From contig VTFK01000003.1 in the NCBI GenBank assembly GCA_009617715.1, positions 2,356,001 through 2,420,000 of the forward strand: 64,000 bases of DNA, in the 5' to 3' direction. The position numbers were made by a program, and so were the translations under genes. The notes under the pieces were generated by a model. It made no database searches, was not told where the DNA came from, and saw nothing but the letters and a program-made list of their open reading frames with translations. How positions within the stretch are numbered: position 1 is the first letter of the stretch; each line of letters starts with the position of its first letter. This stretch comes from Plectrocnemia conspersa. Taxonomy: Eukaryota; Arthropoda; Insecta; Trichoptera; Polycentropodidae. This document shows, piece after piece, positions 47,854-61,012 of this stretch.

Positions 47854-49792
47854 TTATAATATAGCACATTAGCCTTAGAAATGGTTACCAGAACGACATG
47901 TGCAAAAATCACGTCGCAACTATTCACCGCTCAGGAAGAGTTCTTGGGACAGACAAACAGACGTTTGTATTTTCTGTTGTATAATAAATATGTAGGGCGG
48001 CCAATCTATGTTTTCATATGGGTAACCTACTTTTAGGCGCAGTCCTATAATTTTATCATACTGGATCGTTTGTGTCAATTTAATGAGCTCCACTTGTAGA
48101 CTCTTTTAGATTTAGGCAATAATGACATACATTCGTTTTTCTGTAACGACAAAATATTTCCCACTTAAGTGTTTATTACGTAAATATTTGCCTCATATAT
48201 TTTTAACTGATTAAGCAATATGGTCCTTAGTATATTTTAGAATTCCTTTACAATGGAATTATTGAATGCGTCTTTAATTTTTTGTTTCAAAATTTTGTTA
48301 TTTGCGTGAAAATATAAATGTCAAGTTCATGGTTTACATCTCCTTTAACAATATTATAATTTGAATTTGCGTCGGATGGCTCAAAAGTAATTTTTTATTC
48401 AAAAATATAAGATCCATACAAAGACATTCATGACTAGTTCTTGTAACATAGCTCCATATAATTTTATAAAAAGTCATAAGATTGTCGCTACAGTTATTTA
48501 TCTAAATTTCAATATATGTCTGCAAAATTAAATATTTCAATAACTAGTTTTCTCAATATCATAATTTTTTGAAACAATGTATAGTTTCTGGAAAGTTTCG
48601 CTTTCAGTATCAATATCATCAGTATTATTATATATACATAGAATTTGTATTTTTTTAATTACAATCAATATTTAAATATTATTTTGTCATAGTCTATTTG
48701 TGGTTGTCTCTAAAACATATGTTTTAAAACTTTAAATTAATTCGGTTTTACATATGTTTTAAATTTTGATGACATTTTTCCAAAATAAACATTAATAATT
48801 AAAATATTATGAAATAAAGTAAAAAAGATTCTTAAATACCTATTAATAAATATCGTTCGATAAAAATTGAGACGGAATTCCTAGTAAAACTAAACATCTA
48901 CAAATAAAAAGCTAAATATATTACTTTAAATAACGTTCAAGATAAACATACTTCAATGCACCTAAGTTGCTGAAAAAATGACTATGTACAATATTTCAGA
49001 TAGGATTAATATATAGACATATTTACATTATATTATTCTTTAATATATTAAATATTTATATATACCTCTGTATTTATTTATTTAAATGTATTTATCAAGG
49101 GTGTGAATTAGAAGCATTGCGTTAACTTTTAGTTAAATCAAAATCAGGATTGTGAAAGAAAGCTTGACTCAATATACCTAATACCGTAAAAAAATTAACC
49201 CATGACTAAATTAACTTATTAATCAATTTTAATTATTTTTTTAAAATTAGATACATACATATATTATAAAATATTGGATTTTTATTACCTTGGTTCTAAA
49301 TATATTTTAAACCCAAGAAATATAATTTACATTTATTAGAGCTTCCATAATACAATATATTATTACGTCGTTATATAATAAAAATCTTGAATTTGATATC
49401 GCATAAGAAACGATACGTAATTATGCTAAGATAAGATTCAAGGATTATATAAGAAATTCAGCTATCATATTATCATTAATACACTATATTATAAATTTAT
49501 GTTTATGCAAACTTTTCAATAAGGGTTTCTATATACAATACATACATATTCATATATTATATAAAGAGACCTTTAAAAGCATTAACGGATAGAATAACCC
49601 TTTTATATTATGTAATAACAACAAACAAAAATATATGTATAAAACCAATTCATATGCATGTATAAACTTATTCTATGAAAATGAATGATGCAAATACTTT
49701 AGTTGTAAATTGTTATTAAAAATATTTTCTAAGAAATCATTAAAAGTGCCAGAGCGTACATATTTTTATTATAATTAAATCGATAGATCAGT
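47854..49792. other. Intergenic
   Basis: The first 150 bases (CAGGAAGAGTTCTTGGGACA, then GACAAACAGACG) resemble retroelement 3' DNA but cannot be assigned. From 48.1 kb on it is AT-rich with no supported gene. Confidence 0.35.
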
Positions 49793-49960
49793 GGTGTAAG
49801 TCAAATACTAACATCAAAAAAAGACCTGGTTCGAATCCTACACTAACCCTAATGTTTTTTTAATCTCTATCATGTATGACAGATCAACGTGTAAGTATCA
49901 TTATTTAAATTTCGGGCGATTAGTTTTCGCAGGTTTTCCTGATTTTATGGATGAATATAA
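49793..49960 (+). mobile_element. SINE family A, copy 4
   Basis: The tRNA-like head carries GATCAGTGGTGTAAGTC (A-box region) and a perfect B-box GGTTCGAATCC at 49828-49838. A T-run, CTCTATCATGT and a diverged tail ending CGCAGGTTTTCCTGAT follow. A tRNA gene was considered, but the cloverleaf and the missing acceptor stem do not support one. Confidence 0.65.
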
Positions 49961-52900
49961 AATGATGAATAACTAGGTTGTGGGTTGAAATGATTTAATA
50001 TAAAGTTCAATATAGATAGAGAGAATAACATAAATAAAAAAGTTTTAAGGACAGTAAATTATTAAAAAAAAAATCGGTTTAGATAACAATTTTTCTTTTA
50101 CAAAATTAAGTTATTTGCATTTTTTTTTATCGAGTATGAAATTTTGAATATGGAGGTTAAGGCTCTATATTTTCATTAAAATCTATATTGATAATGTATA
50201 TTCTATATTGACTCTAGATACATCATATTTGATAAGCGCACAACAACATATCTATCACTATAAAATCACAAAGGATAAAAATGTATACCTATTTATAGTT
50301 ATTGCTCTCTATTGTTATTTGGTGCATTTCAAGTGGTTATTTGTGCTACATACTGTCGAATAGAAGTTCATCAAACTGTCCCTATTTATTATTAAACCGA
50401 CGAAACAAACAAATAACCGGAAGTTGGTTGATACGCGACACGTGTAGTCATTTATAGAAGTTGTCTATATTGTATTGAAAACTGGGTTCCTTTGCACGTG
50501 CCTGAATCGGTGTCGTAGTCTTCTCGACATTTGATTGACCCTGGATATCACCGCAGGACAACACCCCCATGCTAAGGGAAAATGGTTCATCTTCATACAC
50601 GTGCAACGTATGAAATGAACCAATTATGTGTAGTATTATCGCCTACGTCGTCTATAATGATATATTAATAAACTAATCGTGAAGCTTTTTCAAATATTCA
50701 TTTTTATCCGAGCTCTCTGGAAATTATTATTTGGTTAAAAATAATATAATGAAGCACTTAATAAAACCAATAATTATAACCACAGGGGTACAATTTTTTA
50801 AGCGTCTTGTTATAACTAAAGTTTTTCATAATTATTTTGAGAATCTCAGAAGATAATTAATTATGCTTGGCAGTGAAGCATGAGGATCAAATCTTACTGT
50901 TTCTTTTGATTATAAATGACGTTCAAAATGACTTTTGTATATCCCGAGATTTAATCACCCGTAAAAACTGGCAAAAACACTACTCTTTGTTAAAAAAGAA
51001 CGCGCGTTAGCTAGACAATTTATTCTACCCTGCGCATAATACTACTGTTCTTCTACTCTTTGGTTACCGATCGCCGGAATCTCGACCGTTTTTTTAAGGC
51101 ATGAATAAATTTCGTGGGTGTATTAAAGAAGCAATGCAATTGCGATTCGCCAGAGCTGTATTAATTTCGAAAGTTTTTATATGTCTCTTATTAAATTTGA
51201 CTTTTTAACAAATTTTGACTTTCACCAAAACATTTCGTTAAAGAGTTTCATAAATAGAATAGAATAGTGAAATAGTCAATATTAAAATATATTTTAAATT
51301 AAAAAAAGAGTGAAATCCTGTGTAAAAATATTTGTTATACTTAATCTTTACGAATATTACTATTAAATATAAATTAAAGAATTTAAAATGGATAAAAAAA
51401 ATAGTTGAATCTAAGATTTTATTAACTTCAATGTTTAATTTTTTTGGGGCACGTGTTAGGATTATTTAAATTCCAAAAAATATGAACAATTTACCTACAA
51501 GAAAAATATGTGAGAGGGGAAGCACGAGAATATTGAATTTTAAATATAAACCCAGTCTATATATTTTACTACAGATTAATTTAATTGTACTATTTAGAAA
51601 CTAAATGTGACTTTGGCAGACGGATGGTTAATTACATACAGATTGAGCTGCTGCAGTAGTATTTTTATTAAAATGTTTATACTAGTTCATCTAGGTATTA
51701 TGTTAAATTAAAATTTATTCATGTGAACGGTGGACAAAGCACCACCAGCCGTTGTCTTCCCGTTAAGGTCTACCAAAAGAATGTACTGCGCTTCACAGCT
51801 GTCACGTCAGTGTTACCAAAGTTTTGGCTATAATGAATAAATAAATAGATAAATATGCCCTCACACGATAAAATTCATTTTTTTTTTAATTTCATTGTAA
51901 TTTTAATAAATTTTCCTCTAAACGACTTTCTTTGCTGCGGTAAATAATTATGAATATATTATTTTATCTATGAAAAATATTTGATTTAACATCATATTTA
52001 AATATGCATACATTCTATGTTTACTTTTATTGTCAATTATTGTTCTTGTTTTTTAATAAATTTAAGCATTTATTTTGAAAACCATTCAACGTCCATTAAC
52101 GGATTTCTTATTCAATAATTCAGTAATAAAAATACTCCATCTACACTCTCAACGAATTTTTAAAGTGGTTATTCTCAATTTAGTCGTCGTTCAATGTTTT
52201 ACTTATATTAGTAAGTCATTGCACAGAAATATTTATTTATAATAAATTCGTATCAAGTACAGTAAAATAGGCTCAAATGTTTGTATAAAATGTAATATTA
52301 ATATATTAGTCTTAATGTAATTTTTTCGGGTCCCGCAAAAGTTCACGCATTGTCTTCAGGCATCACAGCTGACAATAATACACTCGACACGCCAACAAAG
52401 ACATTTCAAATATACCGCATAATTTCAACTATACATTCCTCTCTATATATGGTAATTTATATATGTAAAATAAACTGTTAAAAACTTTTCAGGCATTTAT
52501 TATGCCTGTAAAGTCACAGAAAAACAATGTAAAAGATCAATTAATAAAGGTCTTTACAACCCGCCAACAAATTACATTATTATGCTGACAATTGCATTTA
52601 CGTGACGATCGGCTAATACCACTTTAAACGACCATTCTGGACCTTTTTATTGTATTATATTGCCAAGCATGTGGAATGCAAAGACAAGAGCGGGGTTGCC
52701 AAATGTCTGTATGTACATACTCGACGATTACGCAAATATTCTAATAAGAAAGACAACGGAAATAAATGAAGTTAATCACGCCCTTAGTCGTGTAATTAGA
52801 TTAGTTTATTTCCAAAGAATTTGAATTACCTTCTTTCCTGTTAACTGATTTTTAAAAATATTTCTGAAATGAGACATGGCAGTCTTTAAAAAGGTTTAGG

Positions 52901-55790
52901 GTGGGATGTAATGGTATCATCTTTTCGCAAAACTTTGTTGCTCCCCACTCCATTTTGCACACATTTCGTTAATCAAAAAACTTTGAACGTCTTCCACTTT
53001 ATCCTATGACCCCATAACCGTCTCTTGCTATTTAATCTAATTATATTCCAGTGAACTACAGTTGTTTTTGGAAAGGAAGTTGTTTTTTAGTTCGGGTACC
53101 AAATTTAACGAGAACAGAATATATCTTAACAGAAGACTTAAACATAGGTACATATACGAGAAAAACGAAAAGTATAACAGAAAATAAAATATGGTGTCGA
53201 AAGTGTTATATAAAAAATGATCTTTATCGAAGCATCCAGATGATATTTTGATCCTATTAATGGAATAATCTATTTAATTTCCAAGAAATATTTTTAAATA
53301 ATATATCTTAAAGGCAAAAAAATTATATTTTAATATGCTTTATATTAATAGACCACTTATAAACCTTAAAATACTTATTATATTGAAAAAATATTATTGA
53401 AATTTTCAATACGATTTTTTTTAACTATAACTAGTTTATAAATTAGATTGAAATTACTACGCTCACACAGTATATCATACTGAAATAACAGTTTATTTTT
53501 AACATAAAATATGTTAAAGACGAGAAATTGACGTACAGTATTATTTATAATATAATCAGTATCGTCTGATTTTTTTTATAATTCTTAGAAAACGCTTAAA
53601 ATATAAATAGAAAGCACATATATTTTTTATAAGGCATTAAATTTACGCCACTTTTGTGCAAATTAAACACACGTGAATACCGGATTTATTTTATAAAGCT
53701 TCTGTTCATTATTGACGACCTTGTCGCCAAGTTTAACCTTGAAATTTAACCGAAATCCAGACGCGACTCTAATACGCATCGTTTGTAACCTTAGAAATTC
53801 CCTGTGGATTAGTATAAATATGGTAAATTATTATTTAACTGTAAAATTCTTAAGTTAAATAAACATTTTAAGCATTCTGTGTTAAGAGAGGAACTTGTTT
53901 ATAATAAATAGAATTGCGTCAGCTCTAGATGACAAACTTTTCGTTGATTATGTAATCGTATACACATCGTAAGTGTTTCAAGTGCTTCGTTAATAAAATC
54001 TGTAATTAGATTTATGGCAATCAAACCGAAGCTTTGATTGAAAATATACCATTGTTGACTTTCACGTTGTCAGCAAAAGTCAACAACGTTTGAGGCAAAC
54101 AGAAAACATTGAATTGAACAGAAAGAAAAATTTGAAACCATGTCGGTGCGACAATAGTTGTTTATCGAGTCTATAATTAAACTTGGAAGGGTTACGCCGA
54201 GCTTTATTTTAATAAAAGTGCTAACAACATGTTTACGACTTAAATTCATCTGGGTCAATGCAAGGGGGTCTTGTATATTACAAAACGAGTATAATTATTT
54301 CCACAAGGGCTGCATACTGTGCATAATGAAAATAGAAAAATAGTTTTAGTATCTGTAAAAGATATACTTATATAAGATGTAGATGTAAATGTAACAAAAT
54401 GTAACTATTGAAATCGAATGAATCCATTGAAACTTTTGATTTTATTTTGAGAAGAATTTATATTTTTTCTATTTATTTAAAAAAAATAATTAGAGACATG
54501 TAGAGGGTTAATTTTTAAATTAATTTTTAATATTGATACAATAAAAAATAAATTACTTATTACTGTTTTATTTATTTATTTTTCAAATACATGACATGAC
54601 CTAACAGCTTTATGTTTCTTCTCGAAATATATTCTCGAGAAAAATTAAAAAAAGTGATTTTTTATTTCTCGAGATTTTTTTTTAATATAAAATAAAATTT
54701 ATATAATTTTTTTTAAATAGTTTACAACCAGATTTTCAAAAACATGTTTAAATCCGCTAAATTTACAGCTACATTCATAGCAGGTAGTAAAAAAAGGACT
54801 TATAGTACAGCGTGTGCCAATGCGGTACGTTAACCCGGCTCAACCATGACACCGTGACCCAAAAACGTCGTCGCAATAACCAACCCCTGCACCGAGGTGT
54901 GCCACGCCCGGCACGATTGCATCCCTCCACGACCCGGCCGCAAATGGGCCACAAAACACCTATCAATTTAATTAAGACAGGTGCATCCAGTTGGAAAGTG
55001 ACAAACTACAGCAATACTTTACTCGGACAACACAAACGGGCACATATTGTTACATAAATTTAAAAATAAAGCATGTCTACACAGATTAATTGGGTCGCTT
55101 AATATATGGAACCACGCATTATTTTAGGTCACGTTTTATACCGATAAATCCGTTAAAGGTTATTTTATATTAATATTTGCACAAAATAATTTAGTAGTGT
55201 TTGAGTATTTTTATTGCATAATATTTCAAAACGCCTATTTTGAGTATTTTCTTTGTAAGAAGAACTCCTGCTAATTATTAGCAATAGAAAATCTCCAAAA
55301 TATCATAATTGTTTACTTTTTTTCATACACGATCTATATTTTTTATGACGTTTTCATAGCATATGCATCTAAATGGTTGCAACTTTATTAACTATCTATC
55401 CTAAACTGTGATGTACACTGAGTATACATGGCATCATATTATAGGAATATCTCTATAAATGTATCGAATAAAATGTTTATATTTTAGATTTTCTTCCGTA
55501 ATACACAAGCATAAAATTAAATAATTTCTTTAGGTTGGGTTTGGGTTTGAACAGAAAATAGCAAACTGTCAAATTAAGTTTCATAGACATTTTAGAACAG
55601 TTTCATTTAAACGTTTAAAAATACGTATTGCTTTAAACAAAATATTTTTTAAACTTATCACACCATCAATTAACCAATGAATCTGTATAAACACATGTCA
55701 TTGTTTCTAGACGGTTAAATAGCGATCACTTGTTGACGCGGCGATAAACTGATAGCGATTAATTGCTGGCGGTAAATTGCGGGTGATAGA
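49961..55790. other. Intergenic
   Basis: Includes less AT-rich patches at 50330-50650, 52320-52760, 53650-53800 and the GC-rich block 54800-54970 with overlapping frames on both strands (81 and 63 codons), none recognised. The 51.7-kb LINE-like tail is listed separately. No gene or RNA was found. Confidence 0.35.
51720..51860 (+). mobile_element. Probable LINE 3' end
   Basis: A GC-richer 120-base stretch ends in ATGAATAAATAAATAGATAA, a simple AAAT-type tail as left by target-primed reverse transcription. The body (CACCACCAGCCGTTGTCTTC, GCTGTCACGTCAGTG) resembles a LINE 3'UTR but cannot be assigned. Confidence 0.3.
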
Positions 55791-55950
55791 TTTTTTCTAG
55801 ACTCACCTGAAAGAGCTGGGTTTGAATTCCATATCTCTCCTATTGTTTTTTTATTTCTATCATGTCTGGGTGATCGCAGATGGCGATTATTGTATAATTA
55901 TAATTACATTCGATCATCACAGAATAGGTTTTTCTAGTTTTCGCGTTTCA
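55791..55950 (+). mobile_element. SINE family A, copy 5
   Basis: The head has CTCACCTGAAAGAGCTGGG and a decayed B-box GGGTTTGAATTCC (55818-55830). The body has TTTCTATCATGTCTGGGTGA, and the tail CGATCATCACAGAATAGG and TTTTTCTAG. With copy 4 it defines a family about 160-190 bp long. Confidence 0.68.
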
Positions 55951-56149
55951 ATGCTTAAGGGGTGCGACTTTGCAGCCATAATATACGCTGAAAAGTTTAT
56001 GTAGTCAATTTAAATAATTTACTATAGCGAAATATTGTCGAGTTGTAAATATGTTGTAGACTGATACTGACCTTAGTGTTAACTGCACAGCTGGATGGAC
56101 CTCCTGCATAGATTCTTTGCTAATATCACGAATGAGTTTCTTGATAAAT

Positions 56150-56605
56150 AGGGCCATATGTCAGATGTAAACTGTAATAATAGTTTATAATTAATACAAT
56201 AAATCACTAATTTACAAACTTTAGTCTAGTGTCTCGATCTACCCGTCTGCCTCTCTTTGCATCTCTGCCCGTCTGCCCAACTATGACCAAGCTTAGTGTA
56301 TATTACTGGTTCGAACCAGTATTGTTGAATCTCAGATGAGGTTGTTAGCTGGCCAATTGCATCGTCTCTTTGACACGCCTACTAAATGTGTTAACGTCTC
56401 GAAAGTGAAACTTTGTGATGGCCATTTTCAGCGCATCCTTTTCACACAAAATGGTAGTTTTTCTGGTACGCCTTGTGACGGATGTGCTAATATGTGGTCC
56501 ATAAAATACACTGTAACATACATAAAATTAGGTGACATATATTGATTGTAAACATTAATAATAGTTTAAAATTAATAAAATACATATCACTAACTGTCAT
56601 ACATC
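56150..56605 (+). mobile_element. Family C repeat with duplicated tail
   Basis: GTTGTTAGCTGGCCAATTGC at 56341 and CGCATCCTTTTCACACAAAA (about 56433) followed by TGGTAGTTTTTCTGG match a block at 16.47-16.64 kb. The tail (GATTGTAAACATTAATAATA, then GTTTAAAATTAATAAAATA) at 56543-56585 is nearly repeated at 56165-56205, so two copies stand head to tail. Over about 20 codons the same frame is shared with the 16.6-kb copy (ILFTQNGSFSGTPC versus ILYAQKGSFFNPC), so the block may once have coded. Confidence 0.5.
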
Positions 56606-56609
56606 GTTT

Positions 56610-56705
56610 GTTTTTAATACTTATTTGTAGGTATTGTTGTGTATTTATTTATTTACCCCATTGTAACGCATTGGGATCACGCCTGTTATGTAACAACGAA
56701 AGATA
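56610..56705 (+). mobile_element. SINE family B, tail copy
   Basis: It contains TTGTAGGTATT, TTTACCCCATTGTAACGC, ATTGGGATCACGCCTGTTAT and GTAACAACGAAAGAT, followed by an A-rich tail with AAATAAAAATAAAA. This is the 3' end of family B. Confidence 0.65.
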
Positions 56706-59700
56706 AAATAAAAATAAAATACATTTTTTTAAATTTACAATAAATAATGTATTAGTTATTAAAGTATAAAATTTAAGCAAAAGATAAACTGAATGATTTT
56801 TATATAGAGAAATAATAATAATTTATTATATTTTATTTATTTTATTTTTTATTACAAATTTGACAGGTTGCACCAATTAAAAAAAATTCAGATGCTTTAC
56901 TTTTAATAAAATGCTAATATTTAATTAATCGCATAATATAAAGGTTTATATTGTTTATTTTATTTTATATAATTTTCAATCCCATACAAAGATTTTATTA
57001 CTATATTAAACTAGAAAACTGTATTTATTAGTGTAATTATATAAACTTACATAATCAATAAATTACCATTTTATTAAGACAGTTTATTGTGGATTTGTTT
57101 GTGTAATTATTAACCATAACCAATTTTGTCTAATTGAGAAAATAATATTCATAAAATAAAGGTAAGAGAAAATACATTGTTACAATTCAGTTAGCAGTAT
57201 ATACTTTTTGGCCTTTCAGGGTTCTCTTATTTTTTTAAGATATACAATAGTACTAACGACATAAAATGTTTATATGAAAAAATATAATTTTTATATAACT
57301 CGTTATAATGAAATATAAATAAAAATGGATGTATTGTAATTAAAATAAACAAAGCATTGTATTTATAATTATTTGTTAATGGAAAAATAACTTGAAGTTT
57401 TGCGAAAAACAGTTACGACTTTCCAATCCTATTTTCAACTCTTTGTTCAGAACAGTCGTAACGCTAATAAAATTCAATTAACCATTTTCTTACCGCAATC
57501 TATTTCCATAAACGACGATCAAGTAATATATTTAATGTCTCAAACGTATAAATATATCAAGAATTTCCAATAATATATCGTACGGAATGTATCGACGGAA
57601 TATTTTTCTTGGCATTGAGAAGAAACTTCGAGGAAAGATGACATGCAGGAAGTGTGCACTCAAGTTCTGTAAGTACCAAGAATTTATTAAGCAGTTTGTT
57701 TTGGTAAATTAAATATTTGTTCGATTATGAATCGCCAGATTCTCAGATTTGTATCATACTTGTGTGTTTTAAGGCAAACATTCACGCCTCGATGAACTTT
57801 TCAAGGACCATTTTTCTTTTGGCGATTAATTGCGTTGCGTTTTACTTTGAACTTTTCGTCACAAATTTGTTCCTTTGATATACTTTAATTAAAATAGATT
57901 TTTGATTTGGATACTCGAATATTGCATTGCCATTTAATGATATACATTTAGAATTATATAGATGGACACTAATTGGAAAATTGATGACATTATTCACGCA
58001 CCGACTTTAAACGTAATTGTATTATTTTGGTATATTTTAATGACTTATATAAATTTGTGTTATTTTAGGATCAATTAAAAATAATTGAACTTTGTGTGCT
58101 TTTAAATACCAAATATGGTCTCTAAGGGGATTGTTGTTAAGTATTGGATGTCTCATAGTGTAAATCAAATTAATTTGTTCATTAGAATTTTCCGTAATAA
58201 TATTTTTTGCCCATTAGAATTAATTTTAATAATGTATATTATTTTTTAATATTTTATTAAATAACGCGGGATATGAAAACATCATTACTAATAAGTTTTC
58301 ATTCAAAATTTGTATTTCTTTGAAACATAAAAATACAACATTTTTTTTAAATTTATTTAAAGTAAAGTAAATAAAATGATTTTAAAATTTAACTATTTTT
58401 AAGAAACAAAATTCAACTATTTGTAAGAAAAGAAAACAGTGACAAAAAGCCTAACTAACAAGAGGGATATTATTAAATAACACAATTTCATAACTGAACA
58501 GACTCTAATTAGCACGCTCGTTATACACTCGTAATGACCAGAAAAACTACTCTTTGTGTATTAATATGTAATAGACATTGCGTCTAACCGGCGTAAAACC
58601 ACCATTATGATATATTCATTTGCATTAACGACCTTCGGAATATGTTCATCTTGCAAATTTCACTTATTCAAAGCGTGAACATATTTTGTTTGTCGATTAG
58701 TGTGATAATTTAGTGTTAAAAACTAAAATAAATCACGGTTCTTTTATCTTAAAGAAACACACAAAAGATTTTTTGTGATTATAAGAATAGTATAAGTTCG
58801 CTTTTTAAGACATTGCTAGGATATTTTTTATTTAGACAAAACCGCATTTATAAAATTGAACGTCAGGTAATAAATACTAATCTATTGACGAGTCTAGCTT
58901 ACATTGTATTTGTAAGAAGTTTGCCAATGAAATAAATTTGTTTTCTAAACTATTATTTCGAATAAATTGTACCCACAGGTTTAGAATCACTGGTTAAATA
59001 ACGTACTTAACAGGTATTTATGCGAAAATCATAAAGAAGCTACATATTAAATTTCAATACAATATCTTAATTGGTTTAGAATTTACTGAAAAAGATAATC
59101 GCCCGGCCACCAAGCAAAGTTCGGCAAATAAATACCGATCGTTAAGGTGTTAATATCAACTATCTGACATTGCTCAAAACTGACACCACACGAAGGAGCG
59201 TTTTTCTCGGAAGCACTCAGAAAGTGTAACTAATAAAAATTCCAATTGCCCATAATAAGCTCTAACCTTTTATATGTTTTGAGAAAGGTTCAGTTACCAT
59301 TTCTATCTTTGAAGTGATTCCGAGAAATATCGGTATCACGTTTGTGTGACAAATGGTCGCCACAATGTAAATATGGTCCCTGCAACTTTATCTTACAAAT
59401 TAATAACCCATCAAAAGGACAATGTTTTGCGACCATAATAAAGGCAAATGTAAGCTGAAGACTATAATTAAAATAGTGCAATTCACATGTATTGCTAAAT
59501 TAAGTGTCATATCAACATTAAAAGAGAAATAAATACTTTTTAATAGAAATGTAAATTCTCGTTATTTTTATATCACACCTCGTGTGTTTATTTATATACA
59601 CTCGCATTTCCGTACACATGATGAGAAATTCGGTGAGTGATCGCACCTGGGAACAATCTGAATGTGTGTTTCTTGTCTGTCACCATTTGCAATCGTGTTT

Positions 59701-61012
59701 GCTATGTGCAATGATCTTGACACGTGCTTTGTATTTTTATATGCACATTCACCTTTATACGCTCATGTAAAACACAACAAGGTGAAGATAACAAATTGCC
59801 ACATTAATTTGCCGATATAATATCTGCCTATTACCAAAAATAGAATCGCGACTCGTGTAGGGTTAATCTCCATAATTTTGCAATAATAGTTTCAGGGTAA
59901 ATAATTATGATTTTTGAGTCATGATAATTTTCTTTAAGATGAAATGACGCAAACGTGAAAATAATTATAAATTCGTCTTCTGTGTATTTGTGTATTACGA
60001 AACCTTTCTGCCACAAAAATAGGGCGAATGTGAAGGAAAATGCGTGTAATTGTTATGACGAAACAATTACAAACTGTTGCGCGAGGGGAAAGAAAAATGT
60101 ATTTGTAGAATGTAAACAATGTTTGGCGGCCATTTTTGCGTGTTATATATGAATATTGGTAGCATAACCAAATTCTGAGATATAAATACTCTTTTTGCAA
60201 AACGTTAATATATGTATATGATATAGGTTATCTAAATACATAAGTTTAAGTGAAATTATTCAATATAATTCTATAACAATACATTTTTTGTTATTTCTCG
60301 TTTTTTTCCAATGCTAGTCTTGACTTATGTTATAAATAAAATAGTAAGTAATACAACTTCAGTTATATAATATATATAAAAAAAAAACATTAGTGATTTT
60401 TTAGTTACTGTAAAAAAACGACATTTGTATCGAGATGTATCGTTCTATAGAAATACCTACAGTGCATTTAGATAGGGCACAAATCTATAGTGGAATAATT
60501 AGCAATAAAATTTAATTCTGCATTTTATAATTTTATTATATACTACTGTCATTACAGTAATCTAAGCGAAATAAAATGTAAATAATAGGAAATTAACTGT
60601 AATAAATATATTTTTGACTTAGATGATTTTAGAAAACCTCTTAGCTTATTTCACTATTAGGATAGTTATGCGGTAAAAATTTATGAGTATACATTGATAA
60701 ACCAAAAACTAATTCCCACTCAGAATATAATTTATTTATAATACATGATTAAGTTTAAAACAAATAAATCCATAAAAATTAACTACTCACATATTGTTAT
60801 ATTATATAATCAGACATAATATATTTCTCTATGCGAATATCATATTAATATATAGATCTAAAAAACTATTAAATCACTCAAGTCTAACTATTGAACGTTC
60901 TACATAGATAACTGCTACGTTCTATTTAATTATATCATAAGTGAACCACATACCACAAAAATAAAGAACAGCTTTTTAAATATTACCATTTCATAATATT
61001 TATAATACGCAA
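56706..61012. other. Intergenic and 3' flank of the carboxylesterase
   Basis: AT-rich. A short stretch at 57615-57672 ends in CTGTAAGTACC, a good splice donor, but no exon could be built around it. 59550-60200 is less AT-rich with several overlapping unrecognised frames. No supported feature apart from the polyadenylation candidates. Confidence 0.35.
60731..60736 (-). promoter_or_regulatory. Candidate polyadenylation signal of the carboxylesterase gene
   Basis: AATAAA on the minus strand lies about 280 bases past the TAA stop at 61013-61015. A variant ATTAAA occurs nearer, at about 60925-60930. Either could serve. Confidence 0.35.

Noticed and set aside
49793..49865. A tRNA gene suggested by GGTTCGAATCC
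   Set aside because: No acceptor stem or consistent cloverleaf forms, and the same arrangement recurs in four other copies; it is the head of a SINE.
56305..56322. An 18-nt palindrome around GGTTCGAACC as a B-box or operator
   Set aside because: No A-box partner is present and the palindrome has no second copy; it is recorded only as chance symmetry inside family C.
57615..57672. A small exon ending in CTGTAAGTACC
   Set aside because: The donor is good, but no acceptor-defined coding frame with homology could be built around it.
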